Origin: a virus
DNA: 22,726 bases
Virus record (IMG/VR): IMGVR_UViG_3300037071_001467
Coordinates: 1-22,726 of that record
Reading direction: 5' to 3' (one strand)
Under the pieces are notes generated by a model. That model was not told the origin of the DNA. It did no database searches and saw only the letters and a list, made by a program, of their open reading frames with translations. Shown here piece after piece: positions 6,055 through 14,231 of the stretch (the stretch's first letter is position 1; each line of letters opens with the position of its first letter). The translations under genes and the position numbers were made by a program.

Positions 6055-6516
6055 GGCGCCGGCGCGCGGTGCTTGCATGATCCAGGCGGCGACGGAGGCG
6101 ATATACACGACCCAGATCGAGTACCACGGTGCGAGGACGAAACTCGCGCCATAGCCAGGGCAAATAATCAGGTTCCCGGCGGACGAGGATCCGTGCAGGT
6201 TGTAGAACGAGATATTGACGCCGGCGCCATTGATGAGGAGATGCGAGGTCCCATCCGCCTCGGCGAGAATTCCCGTAATGCCCGTCGCCACACTTGGCTG
6301 TAAGAGCCAGACAACGGAGCTCGCGCCGTTGGTTGGCCGCCAATTGTCGAATTGGCCGAGCGCCATCGGGACGGCGAGCGTCGGCGCGAGGAGGAGCGGG
6401 TTGACCGTCTTCGCGTCAATCTGCCCGTACAGTTCCGTCTTCCAGGCCGCATTGATGACGGTCCCCGTCGTCCCCGTTCCGTCATCGTCAATCATCGCCG
6501 TCCGTGTAATTGCCAT
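6016..6516 (-). CDS. Probable tail tip/fibre accessory protein (166 aa)
   Basis: The ATG at 6516 follows the hub/fibre gene by four bases, within the same operon. The sequence is beta-rich, with Gly, Thr, Asn and Ser throughout: DDDGTGTTGTVINAAWKTEL near the N-terminus, then a region like a sugar- or receptor-binding sandwich (FDNWRPTNGASSVVWLLQPS; SHLLINGAGVNISFYNLHGS). The C-terminal part is hydrophobic (about residues 120-150), which could be a buried core or a membrane-like segment. Such proteins often sit after the tail hub and take part in host recognition. No family is recognised, and the call rests on position and composition. Confidence 0.6.
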   Translation of the reverse strand: MAITRTAMIDDDGTGTTGTVINAAWKTELYGQIDAKTVNPLLLAPTLAVPMALGQFDNWRPTNGASSVVWLLQPSVATGITGILAEADGTSHLLINGAGVNISFYNLHGSSSAGNLIICPGYGASFVLAPWYSIWVVYIASVAAWIMQAPRAGALLLREGESLPAE

Positions 6517-6520
6517 CGTC

Positions 6521-9500
6521 TTAGCCTCGCGGTTGCTCGCGCATCCGCCGAATCAGGTCCTCGAAGGTAAACCGCTCCGAGCTCGCCTCGACCTCGAAGA
6601 CCGGGAGAAGCGCCGGCGTGAATTCCCGGATCGTGACGGATTGAATCACAAAGGTTGAGGTCAAGTGGTACGGCTCAACAAGAATGTTGACGACGATCGT
6701 CTGACCGGCGCGCGTGTTGATGTCGCGCGAGTTGTACTTGACGCGGAGTTGGACCTCGTTCCGCGCGGCGAGATGCGCCCGGCCGCGCGCGCGCGCCTCC
6801 GTCGCCGACAGCCGGCGATCTTGGATGACGTCCTCGACGATACCGCTATGCGTCCCGCCGGCCGCCGAGGTAAAGAGCGCGGTGACGAGCGCTTGCGCCG
6901 CGGCGTCGTCGACCGTCATCCACAAGTTAATCGCGTCGCCTTTCTTGATCGGATAGCGGATGGCGCCGGTCCCGGAGGCCGGGATCCCGGTCACCGATGG
7001 CGCCGCCGTCACGGTCGAGTTATACGAGATCGAGGCTTCGATGCTGCCGGGACCGGAGGCCGGGATCCCGGTCAAGGCGCTCGCGGAGATCGCCGTATAC
7101 CGGATGACTTGTTGCCCGTTGCCGATGACGGCCCATCCGCCGGACGCGGCGAAGCCGGAGGCGCCGGCGACGATGAGCGAGGTACTCCCAGGGTTGACTT
7201 GTCCGGCCGGTTGCTGCAAGCCGGAGCCGTCCGTTGCCGGCGGCGCCGCGCCGAGCGTCGCATCGACGGCTTGATCGGTGTAGACGGTCGTGACGTTGTC
7301 GGCAATCGAGGCCAGGTACTTCAGCGCGCCGCCGCCGGCCGCCGTGCGATAGAGCTTCCGCGCGATGACCGCGCTCGCGCCCACCGGGATCGCCGACAGT
7401 GCCACGCGGTTCGCGAGCGCCGTTCCGGTCGTTGGCGGCGCCGTCGGAATCCGCGCACTATCCCGGACGGTATCGACGATCGTTGCCGTCGTGTTATCCG
7501 CGATCGAGAGGATGAGCCGATAGTCCTCGGCGTTGTTGCGGCTCGTCCGGTAGATACGCCGGCCGGTCACGTCCGCGCCGCCGAGCGGGATCTTGGTCAA
7601 GGTGACGGCGTGCGCGCCGGACAGGTCGATCGTCGGCGGCGCGGCGCCGAGCGCGGCCGCGGCCGCCGTGTCCGTATAGGTCGTCGAGGAGTTATTCGCG
7701 ATCGTCGTGACCTTCTGGTACCCGGTAAAGCCCGGCTTCGCGCGGTAGATGTGGCGCTTTTGCGTCCCGCTCGGCCCGGTCGGGATCGCCGTCAACGGGA
7801 TCGCGTTTTGTGTCGTTCCGGCGGACGGCCCAGGGTTGCCGGCGATCGAGGCGCTCGAGCTCGTATCGGTGTATGCCGTCGTTGAGTTGTTGGCAAACCG
7901 GACGACGCGGCGCCAGACCGGAGCGCCGTTTGAGGAGCGATAGACCGAGCGCGCCGTGACGCCGGCAGGTCCCGTCGGGATCGTGAGCGGGACGCTACTT
8001 TGCGGCGCCCCAGGTGACGGCGCCGGATTGCCGGCGATCGAGGAGGTCGAGCTCGTATCGGTATAGGTCGTCGCCGTGTTGTTGCCGATCGCCGTGACCC
8101 GGCGCCAGACGCCGGAATTGGCGACGGTCCGGTACAGGAGCCGGGACGTGACGCCGGCCGGTCCGAGCGGGAGCGTCAGCGGGAGCGCGGTTGTCGGCGG
8201 CGCGGCGACGGTGCTCGTCGTGGGCGGCGCTTGCCCGGTCGATCCAGGTCCGCCAGCCAGTACCAGATCATCAAACGTCGTCGCCGTGTTATTGGCAATC
8301 GTTCCACAGTGCGCCATCGTCGACGAGCCGGCCGATTGGCTGCGATAGATTTTCCGCTGCGTCACATTCGCCGGCCCGATCGGGATCCCGAAGACGACGG
8401 CGCCATTGCCCGGAAAAATTTGGATCCATGCGGTCAACGGGCTGATTGTTGTTTCGCCGGTCGCCGTGACGAAGGTCACCCCCCATCGGTAATTTCCAGG
8501 GACAAAGTTCCCGGCCGCCTGCGACACAGAGACCGGCCCAGGGGGTACCAACAAGATCGTCGTCCCGATCGTGACAGGTTCCGAGTACGGCCCAATGGTC
8601 GACTCGCCGGCGGCCGTTTGATGGCTCATCGCGTAGTGAAAGGTATTTGGTTCGATACTGCCGCCGGTCGTTGGCGTCCCAGGCAACGGCGCCGAGACCG
8701 GGACCGGCGACGGCGAGCCATAGCCGAGTGTGACGCCGGATCCCGGTCCGGTCGTCCCTTCGCCGTCCGCGGTCTCGAAGGTCATCGTGTAGAAAAACGA
8801 GTCAAGCTCCATCGCGCCGGCAAATCCCGGCGTCCCAGGCGTAACCGGCGCCGTTGGCGTCGGCGCGACACTGGCGAGCGTCAACGTCACAACCGAGCTC
8901 GCCGGTCCCGGCATCGACTCGCCGCCGGCCGTCTCAAAGGTCGCGAGGTACTGATAACTCCCAGGCTCGATCGCGCCGTTGAATCCAGGCGTTGCCGGGA
9001 CCGGCGCGGCGAGCGGGGCGGCGCCGTCCGGGACCGTTGCGCCGACGAGCGGCCCGATGATGGTCTCGCCGGTTGCCGTGACGAACGTGACGCCGTAGCC
9101 GTGCCAGCCGGAATCCGGTCCGGCGCCGGCCGTCATCGATCCGATCGTCAACGCGGTCTCCGGCGGCTGGATCAATCCAACGACGGCCGAGACCTTCGGC
9201 GAGACGAGCGACTCGCCGGCCGCGGTTTGGAACGTGACGGCGTAATCGTGTTGACCGGCTTCCATGCCGGCGCCGCCGATGACCGTCGCGCGCGGCGCGG
9301 AGCTCGCCGAGGCGCCGGGACCGACGAGCGCGCCGCCGCCTCCGGCGAAGACGCCGGTATAGCGGAGCCGTTGCGGTCCGGAGATGACCTCGCCGCCGGT
9401 TGGCTCATACCAGCCGATCGAGTCGACCGGGATCATCGTCTCGCCGGCGCGGAGCTCGGCCATCGAATTCGACCCGCCGGCCTCGATATAGACGCGCGTC

Positions 9501-10294
9501 ACGAACTGGCCGCCGTCATGGTCGATGACCAGCGCGCGCAGCGTCGGATGGATCGGGTTGATCGGTTGCGGCGCCGTCGGCGCCGCGGGATCCGCCGTCG
9601 TGTAGAGATGCAGCCGCTTGTAATAGTCGACGTACCAGTAGCCGCCGAGCCGTTGCACAAGATTGGACAACGCCGTCGGCACGTCTTGATTACTGACCGT
9701 AAACTCGTCGAGCGCCGGAAGGCCGGCGGCGACATACTCGCTCGAGAAGCCAGGCGCGCCGAGCGCGAGGAGCTCTTGCGCGATGGTCGTCCCTGAGACG
9801 TTCGTCCAACGGTTGAGGACGAGCCGTTGCCGGAGCCCGAAGGTCCAATCGATCGCCGAGACGTCGTAATGGTAATTCGCCGGCGTCCCGGTGTACCCGT
9901 GCGACAGGTTGAGGATTTGCCCGGCGAAGAGGCGCTCGCCGTTGTTCTTCGATCCGATGGTGATGAGGACGTCTTGCCCGATCGCCGGGACAACGCCGCG
10001 GACGCGGAAGGTCGCGCGGTTTGGCGTCTCGTTGAGGACGTCGGTAATCGTCAGGTTGCCGACGATCTTCCCGCCTCCGCTCGGCCCAACGCCCACATGG
10101 ATCCCGCCGATCGAGACGAAGCCGCCTCCGCCAGTGTAGTTACTCCGCGTCGCGCCAGAGCGCGCGATATTGGAGATCGCATAGGTCCAAGCCTGAATAC
10201 CGACGGCGAGCGGCCAGCCGGCGCGCGTCGCGCCGGAGCGCGCAAGGCCGGCCCTCGCCGGCGTGATGGCTTTTTGCGCGCCGGAGATTGCCAT
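6521..10294 (-). CDS. Tail hub/fibre protein with two families of tandem beta repeats (1257 aa)
   Basis: The protein follows the tape measure gene by three bases. Residues 1-340 look like a baseplate hub module (VVPAIGQDVLITIG; YVDYYKRLHLYTT; TLRALVIDHDGGQFVTRVYI), and residues about 1110-1257 return to hub-like sequence (RARGRAHLAARNEVQLRVKY; TRAGQTIVVNILVEPYHL). Between them are six A-type repeats (about 345-630; consensus YxYxVTFxTAxGESxxGP) and six B-type repeats (about 636-1020; consensus RxxYRT, then IANNTTTTYTDT). Both types resemble Ig/fibronectin-like domains found in phage tail proteins. The likely role is tail tip assembly with repeat arms extending toward the host surface. The length is plausible for such a fusion. 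Hub assignment is inference from position after the tape measure and from the split flanking domains. Confidence 0.8.
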   Translation of the reverse strand: MAISGAQKAITPARAGLARSGATRAGWPLAVGIQAWTYAISNIARSGATRSNYTGGGGFVSIGGIHVGVGPSGGGKIVGNLTITDVLNETPNRATFRVRGVVPAIGQDVLITIGSKNNGERLFAGQILNLSHGYTGTPANYHYDVSAIDWTFGLRQRLVLNRWTNVSGTTIAQELLALGAPGFSSEYVAAGLPALDEFTVSNQDVPTALSNLVQRLGGYWYVDYYKRLHLYTTADPAAPTAPQPINPIHPTLRALVIDHDGGQFVTRVYIEAGGSNSMAELRAGETMIPVDSIGWYEPTGGEVISGPQRLRYTGVFAGGGGALVGPGASASSAPRATVIGGAGMEAGQHDYAVTFQTAAGESLVSPKVSAVVGLIQPPETALTIGSMTAGAGPDSGWHGYGVTFVTATGETIIGPLVGATVPDGAAPLAAPVPATPGFNGAIEPGSYQYLATFETAGGESMPGPASSVVTLTLASVAPTPTAPVTPGTPGFAGAMELDSFFYTMTFETADGEGTTGPGSGVTLGYGSPSPVPVSAPLPGTPTTGGSIEPNTFHYAMSHQTAAGESTIGPYSEPVTIGTTILLVPPGPVSVSQAAGNFVPGNYRWGVTFVTATGETTISPLTAWIQIFPGNGAVVFGIPIGPANVTQRKIYRSQSAGSSTMAHCGTIANNTATTFDDLVLAGGPGSTGQAPPTTSTVAAPPTTALPLTLPLGPAGVTSRLLYRTVANSGVWRRVTAIGNNTATTYTDTSSTSSIAGNPAPSPGAPQSSVPLTIPTGPAGVTARSVYRSSNGAPVWRRVVRFANNSTTAYTDTSSSASIAGNPGPSAGTTQNAIPLTAIPTGPSGTQKRHIYRAKPGFTGYQKVTTIANNSSTTYTDTAAAAALGAAPPTIDLSGAHAVTLTKIPLGGADVTGRRIYRTSRNNAEDYRLILSIADNTTATIVDTVRDSARIPTAPPTTGTALANRVALSAIPVGASAVIARKLYRTAAGGGALKYLASIADNVTTVYTDQAVDATLGAAPPATDGSGLQQPAGQVNPGSTSLIVAGASGFAASGGWAVIGNGQQVIRYTAISASALTGIPASGPGSIEASISYNSTVTAAPSVTGIPASGTGAIRYPIKKGDAINLWMTVDDAAAQALVTALFTSAAGGTHSGIVEDVIQDRRLSATEARARGRAHLAARNEVQLRVKYNSRDINTRAGQTIVVNILVEPYHLTSTFVIQSVTIREFTPALLPVFEVEASSERFTFEDLIRRMREQPRG
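6972..7074. repeat. 22-bp exact direct repeat pair encoding TGIPASG
   Basis: The same 22 bases occur at 6972-6993 and 7053-7074, 81 bp apart. Each encodes TGIPASG followed by G near the C-terminal end of the repeat region of the hub protein. The internal GGGATCCC makes each copy partly palindromic. It is a recent local duplication compared with the diverged repeats elsewhere in this gene. Confidence 0.65.
7235..9262 (-). repeat. Twelve tandem protein repeats (six A-type, six B-type) encoded in the hub gene
   Basis: A-type units (9262 to about 8400) carry signatures such as YAVTFQTAAGESLVSP, YGVTFVTATGETIIGP, YLATFETAGGESMPGP and WGVTFVTATGETTISP. B-type units (about 8390 to 7235) carry RKIYRSQ, RLLYRTV, RSVYRSS, RHIYRAK, RRIYRTS and RKLYRTA, each followed by a NNTTTTYTDT-like strand about 15-20 residues later. 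Spacing is roughly 45-65 residues. The DNA is diverged, so these are old duplications kept at protein level. Confidence 0.8.
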
Positions 10295-10297
10295 CGC

Positions 10298-11986
10298 TCA
10301 GGCTCGGACGCCTTGCGCGCGCCAGTCGGCGGCAAGCGCCTCCTTCACGATGCGCGCGATCTCGTTCTTATCGCCCATCACGGTATTCACGTTGACGGTT
10401 TGCGTCGTCGACGAGCTCGACGAGCTCGAGGTCGCGCCGGTCATCGCGAAGGCGTTCGGCCCTTCCGCGGCGTGCGACCAATCCCATCCGTGCTGAATTT
10501 CCCAGGCGCGCGGATTGGTTTGGAGGAGGTTCCATTCGCTGTCGGACATATTCGCCGGCTTGACGGCCGGCCCAACGGTCCCGGACATCGTGCCCTCGCC
10601 GGCGGCGACGGCGTCCATTGCTTCGCCCCATGACAACGCGACGCGCTCGACCGCGGCGACTTGCCGATCGGCCGTCTCATCGGCCTTGGCGCCGATGCCC
10701 TCGTACGTGTCGAGCGTATAGGTCCCGTAACTATCGGCGGCCAGCCGCGCCGCCTCAGCCGCGCGTTGGAAATCGGCGATTTGCTTCTCGGTAAAATGCT
10801 CGCTATGCGCGAGCGCCGTTGCGTACTTCTCGGCGGCCGTCGCCGCAATCGCCTCGAGCTCCGCGCGCGAGACGCCGCCCAGGTCCCGCCAGGGCGCCTC
10901 TTGCGCTTTGACCGCCAATCCCATTTGCGCCGTTGCGACCTCGGTTTTCGCCGCGGCGTCATCCAGGCCGGCGGCGTACGTGGCCCACATGCCCGACGAC
11001 GGATCCGAAAACGAGCGCGTCACGGCGACGAGCTCGGTCGTCGCGTCGTAGACCTTTTTTAACTCCGACGGCGCTTGCAGGCCGAGCGCGGTATACGCGG
11101 TAAGCGCCTCGTCGAGCGCCTTACGGAGCTCCTCCTTTTTGTCCTTCGTCAGCTTCGTCAGGTTCTCAATCCCGCCGAGCGCCTCGAGGTACGTATCGGC
11201 GCGCGCGAGGTCGTCCATGCTGAACAGCTTGTTGCTGAACTCGGCGGCCTTCTCCGCGGCGTCACGGACGCGGCCCAGTTCGGCGGCGTTGGTTTTCGCC
11301 TTGTCGGTATAGTCGGCCGTGTTTTTCGTGATGATGCGAATCGCCTCGTCCATCGAGGTAATTTGCCGGCCGGCGATCTCCGAGGCCGTCGCGAGCGTAT
11401 GGGCGCCTTCCGCGGCCTCGACCGCGGCGACATCGCCCCATCCGAGGAGCTTCGCCGTGTTATCGGCGATCGCTTGTGTCCAGCCGGTCCACTCGCCGAT
11501 CTTCGTCCCGATATTCCATCCCGCCATCGCCGAAGCGAAGACGAGGCCGGCCGTGCCGAGCGCGCCGATCTCCGTTGCGGTTTTGCCAGCCGCGGAGCCG
11601 AGCTCCGTAATCGCGCCGGGCAACGGGCCGAGGTTGACGCCAACCGCCGAGAGGGATTTATCAACCTGATCGAAACTCTGTTTAAAGGTCATCCCGGACG
11701 AGGCCGCGGCCGCCGTCTCCGTCTCGAGCGCGGCGATCGATGGCGCCGTCGTATCGGCCGACGTCCCAACGTTTTGAATCGCGCGATCGACCTTCGCGAG
11801 CTCGGCCGGCGCCTCGTTGCCGAGATGCTCAAACTTGGCAAGCGTCTCTTGCACGGCTTGTTCGAGCTCGTCCTCCATGCTGCCGGCCGTCGTCTTGACG
11901 GCGACATCGGCCGCGGCGAGACTGCGCTCGAGCTCGGCGAGGTCTCCGGCAATCCGGATGACCATCCCAGGATTGGATCCCGCCAT
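10298..11986 (-). CDS. Tape measure protein (562 aa, short)
   Basis: The protein is helical and Ala-rich, lies between the chaperone genes and the hub gene, and has a hydrophobic segment at about 137-162 (GALGTAGLVFASAMAGWNIG). These are the usual signs of a tail tape measure protein. The N-terminus (LAELERSLAAADVAVKTTAG) looks like coiled coil. The C-terminal end has a run of seven Ser (about 520-526), then VNVNTVMGDKNEIARIVKEA, typical of tape measure tails. At 562 residues it would predict a short tail, about 80-85 nm using 0.15 nm per residue. It starts directly after the stop of the upstream gene. Confidence 0.85.
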   Translation of the reverse strand: MAGSNPGMVIRIAGDLAELERSLAAADVAVKTTAGSMEDELEQAVQETLAKFEHLGNEAPAELAKVDRAIQNVGTSADTTAPSIAALETETAAAASSGMTFKQSFDQVDKSLSAVGVNLGPLPGAITELGSAAGKTATEIGALGTAGLVFASAMAGWNIGTKIGEWTGWTQAIADNTAKLLGWGDVAAVEAAEGAHTLATASEIAGRQITSMDEAIRIITKNTADYTDKAKTNAAELGRVRDAAEKAAEFSNKLFSMDDLARADTYLEALGGIENLTKLTKDKKEELRKALDEALTAYTALGLQAPSELKKVYDATTELVAVTRSFSDPSSGMWATYAAGLDDAAAKTEVATAQMGLAVKAQEAPWRDLGGVSRAELEAIAATAAEKYATALAHSEHFTEKQIADFQRAAEAARLAADSYGTYTLDTYEGIGAKADETADRQVAAVERVALSWGEAMDAVAAGEGTMSGTVGPAVKPANMSDSEWNLLQTNPRAWEIQHGWDWSHAAEGPNAFAMTGATSSSSSSSTTQTVNVNTVMGDKNEIARIVKEALAADWRAQGVRA

Positions 11987-12367
11987 CTATTCCCCCAGGC
12001 CGGCGGCGTCGATGCCGTCGCCGACGGCCTCCTCGATACGCCGTCGATGCGCGCCGAGCTCGAGCGCCGCCGACGCATACAGGAACGGCTTCGCCGACAT
12101 GTACCGCGTGCCTTTCTCGAGCCAGTACGGAAGCATCGGCGTCTTCGGGTTGACGGCATGAACGAGCCAGCCGCCGGCGTTGGCGCGGATGTAGCCAATC
12201 CCGGCCGCCGTCTCGCCGGTCCGCCGTGCGACGCGGCCCTTCGCCTCGCGCACCACGGCCGAGGCCGAGACCTCGGCGGCCGCATCGACGCGCTCGGCGA
12301 TCGTCTCGGCGGCGCGCGACAAGGCGGTCTCGGCGCCAGAGGTATCGACCGTGACGCGCTTAGCCAC
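11987..12367 (-). CDS. HK97 gp10-like neck/tail completion protein (126 aa)
   Basis: The GTG at 12367 (VAKRVTVDTSGAETAL) is preferred because GAGGAG lies ten bases upstream; an ATG at 12397 would add ten residues and overlap the chaperone frame more. The pattern of N-terminal helices, VVREAKGRVARRTGETAAGI, a GWLVHAVNPKT strand, then WLEKGTRYMSAKPFLYASAA and a C-terminal helix is characteristic of the HK97 gp10-like family. These proteins usually act at the head-tail or tail-completion interface. It is placed after the tail chaperones and before the tape measure, which differs from the usual position near the connector genes. Confidence 0.75.
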   Translation of the reverse strand: MAKRVTVDTSGAETALSRAAETIAERVDAAAEVSASAVVREAKGRVARRTGETAAGIGYIRANAGGWLVHAVNPKTPMLPYWLEKGTRYMSAKPFLYASAALELGAHRRRIEEAVGDGIDAAGLGE

Positions 12368-13075
12368 GCCGCGCGAGCTCCTCGGCGACGAGCGCAAAAT
12401 CGTTGGCCATGACCTCTTCTGTCATCGGCGCCTCGTATCTCGTCTTCCCGCGGTGGTCATAGGCCGCCTTCGCTCGCCCATAGGCGCGGTAGAGCATGAT
12501 CGTCTCGAGCATCCCGGCCGGGACCTTCCGCCATTCGGCCCAGGCCTCGGACGGCAGACAATGAAACTCTTCGCACAACCGGGAGAGGATCCACTCGAGC
12601 GGAGGCGGCCCGTCGCCGTCGAGCGCCCGATGGAGCCTCAGGAGCTCGTTTTTTTTTCCGCGCCATTCGGGAGCGTCAACGTGAGGATCTCGCGCGCCAG
12701 CCAATCGGCGGCCTCGTCCGAGAGGTCGTCGAGCGTCTCTTCTGTCGGCGCCTCCTCGTACGTCCAGCCCTTGACGCCGCCGAGGAGGACCGTCCGCCGG
12801 TCGTACTTGGTCAACGGATCCGCGGCCGGCGACGCTGCGACCTCTGCGACCTTGGCCGCGCCGTTGTCGCCTGAGACCGCGGCCGCCCGGATCTCGGCGA
12901 GCTCCTTCCGGAATTGCGCGCCGCCCATGCGCCGGAGATACTCGCTCGCGGCGTAGGCCGATTCGAGACGCGCGCGCTCGAGCGCGCGGCCGGCGAGCCG
13001 TTGGATCGTCACGGTATGCGGCTCGTCAAACGGGACCGCGATCGTCCGCTGGATACGCGACGCGAAGATCGACAT
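12360..13075 (-). CDS. Tail assembly chaperone, -1 frameshift fusion (gpGT-like, about 238 aa)
   Basis: The second frame (12360 to about 12704) lacks a convincing ribosome binding site of its own and overlaps the first frame. If ribosomes move back one base at the A-run (12649-12657), about 142 residues of the short form join about 96 residues beginning NELLRLHRALDGDGPPPLEW. The extension includes WILSRLCEEFHCLPSEAWAE and ETIMLYRAYGRAKAAYDH, a helical pattern usual for the T part of chaperones. In lambda and many siphophages the GT fusion recruits tape measure and tube proteins. Existence of the fusion is inferred from the slippery run and frame arrangement. Confidence 0.75.
12638..13075 (-). 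CDS. Tail assembly chaperone, short form (gpG-like, 145 aa)
   Basis: The ATG at 13075 (MSIFASRIQRTIAVPFDEP) overlaps the stop of the upstream tube-like gene (TAATG); longer versions of the frame upstream are shadow sequence. The protein has an N-terminal beta part (TIAVPFDEPHTVTIQRLAG), a helical middle and an acidic C-terminus (APTEETLDDLSDEAADWLAR). It lies directly before the tape measure region, as tail chaperones do. Near its end the frame crosses nine consecutive A bases, where ribosomes probably slip to make the longer fused form; the unshifted frame ends soon after as EKKTSS. Confidence 0.8.
   Translation of the reverse strand: MSIFASRIQRTIAVPFDEPHTVTIQRLAGRALERARLESAYAASEYLRRMGGAQFRKELAEIRAAAVSGDNGAAKVAEVAASPAADPLTKYDRRTVLLGGVKGWTYEEAPTEETLDDLSDEAADWLAREILTLTLPNGAEKKTSS
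12649..12657 (-). promoter_or_regulatory. Slippery run of nine A for -1 programmed frameshifting
   Basis: On the minus strand nine A follow GCGG and precede CGAGC. In the zero frame the codons are GCG GAA AAA AAA ACG. An A-AAA-AAA heptamer allows both tRNAs to re-pair one base back, and the next codon is then AAC. The zero-frame stop comes three codons after the run. Confidence 0.8.
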
Positions 13076-13503
13076 TACGCCCAGGTCGCCGCGCCGGTCG
13101 GTTGTACCGTCGCCTTGTACTCGGTCAAGGCGGCGTTTTTGCCGAGGACCTCGTAATCCTTGAGGCGGACTTCCATCGTGCATTTTTTGGCGTCGCCGAA
13201 CGTGACCTCGAGCGTCCGCGTCGCCGAGCTCGGCGTCGCGTCGGCGGCGTTGGGCAGAAAGATCGAATGCGGTCCGCCGGCCGTCGTATCCCAAATCCCG
13301 CCGATCGCGATCTCGTTGGCGCGCCGCATCCCGGTATTCGTGTGCTCCTCCCAGGCGTCGCCGAAGGAGTGTGTCTCTTGCGTCAGGTTCTCGATCTTGA
13401 CGCCGCCGAGCTCGCGGACGTATTGCGTGATGTCGACGAGCGTCCCGCCGGGACCGTCGTCGAATTTGACGAGGACATCAACCGATCCATATTTGCCGGG
13501 CAT
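13075..13503 (-). CDS. Second tail-tube-like protein, paralogue of the major tail protein (142 aa)
   Basis: A strong ribosome binding site (AAGGAGGAGGG) lies before the ATG at 13503. The protein shares with its upstream neighbour the motif GDAWEEHTNTGMRR at about 48-61, then GGIWDTTAGG, and YEVLGKNAALT at about 117-127. It lacks the extra C-terminal domain of the neighbour, so it looks like a stripped tail-tube fold. It could be a minor tube or tube-initiator/terminator protein, or the main tube subunit with the larger neighbour as a decorated version. It is translated just before the tail chaperones. Confidence 0.75.
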   Translation of the reverse strand: MPGKYGSVDVLVKFDDGPGGTLVDITQYVRELGGVKIENLTQETHSFGDAWEEHTNTGMRRANEIAIGGIWDTTAGGPHSIFLPNAADATPSSATRTLEVTFGDAKKCTMEVRLKDYEVLGKNAALTEYKATVQPTGAATWA

Positions 13504-13517
13504 TGCTTCCCTCCTCC

Positions 13518-14231
13518 TTAGTTCCGGCGCAGGCCGGCAACGACGCGGACGGTCCCGGTCCCCGTGACCGTTCCCACGAAGCGGATGTAGCGATGGATCG
13601 TGCCGACAACCGGCATCGCTTGCGAATTCGGCGCGCTCGAGACCGGCCCGAAGACGACCAGATCGACATAGGTCGTGTTATCCGTCGAATGTTGGATCTT
13701 GCCGGACAGGTTGATTGTGCCGGTCCGCTCGAGCGTCTCTTGTGAGGCGGCGCCGCCGAGCGTCGTTGGCGCGAGGTTGTCGACGGCCGTCCCGGTCCAG
13801 GTTGCGGTTTTGACGTCCGGCGCTTGCACCATCGCGCCGACCTCGAGCGCGCCGGAGACGACATACTCGACGTTGGCTTTTGTCAGCTTGCCGAGGTTGC
13901 CGAGGACCTCGTACGCCGTCGTCAGCGTCCCTTTGGCGATGTAGAGGATCCCGCCGTCCGGCGAGGCGATGAGCGTCCGCGCGCCCATCGGCATCGCCGA
14001 CAACGCCTCATGCATCCCGGCGAGCACGGTATCGAAGTAGGCGCCGCCTTGCGTAATCGTGACCTTGCGGAGGCCGGTTGGCGTGTGCTCTTCCCAGGCG
14101 TCGCCGAGTCCGTCCGTCTTTTCGAGGAGGACCTCCGGGATCGCGTGGAACTCTTGCACCTTCGCGCCCAGGAGACTCTTCCCGTCTAGCGACAGGACGG
14201 TAAATTGTGCGGAGCCGGCTTTACCCGCCAT
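13518..14231 (-). CDS. Major tail (tube) protein with C-terminal extra domain (237 aa)
   Basis: The ATG at 14231 directly follows the TAA of the zinc-ribbon gene. Residues 1-145 look like a phage tail tube protein: MAGKAGSAQFTVLSLDGKSL, GLGDAWEEHTPTGLRKV at 41-57, GGAYFDT and AYEVLGNLGKLTKANVEY. Residues about 155-237 form a beta-rich extra domain (TGTINLSGKIQHSTDNTTYV; IHRYIRFVGTVTGTGTVRVV), like the surface decoration domains on some tail tubes. It would polymerise around the tape measure. The shared motifs with the next gene show the two arose by duplication. Confidence 0.78.
   Translation of the reverse strand: MAGKAGSAQFTVLSLDGKSLLGAKVQEFHAIPEVLLEKTDGLGDAWEEHTPTGLRKVTITQGGAYFDTVLAGMHEALSAMPMGARTLIASPDGGILYIAKGTLTTAYEVLGNLGKLTKANVEYVVSGALEVGAMVQAPDVKTATWTGTAVDNLAPTTLGGAASQETLERTGTINLSGKIQHSTDNTTYVDLVVFGPVSSAPNSQAMPVVGTIHRYIRFVGTVTGTGTVRVVAGLRRN

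Noticed and set aside
8231-9796. A 521-residue plus-strand open frame opposite the hub repeats
   Set aside because: Its composition is dominated by Arg, Gly and Asp, and it mirrors the repetitive hub gene; no domain or ribosome binding site is seen.
10400-10440. Repeated GACGAGCTC words with short palindromes
   Set aside because: They simply encode the run of serines in the tape measure protein.
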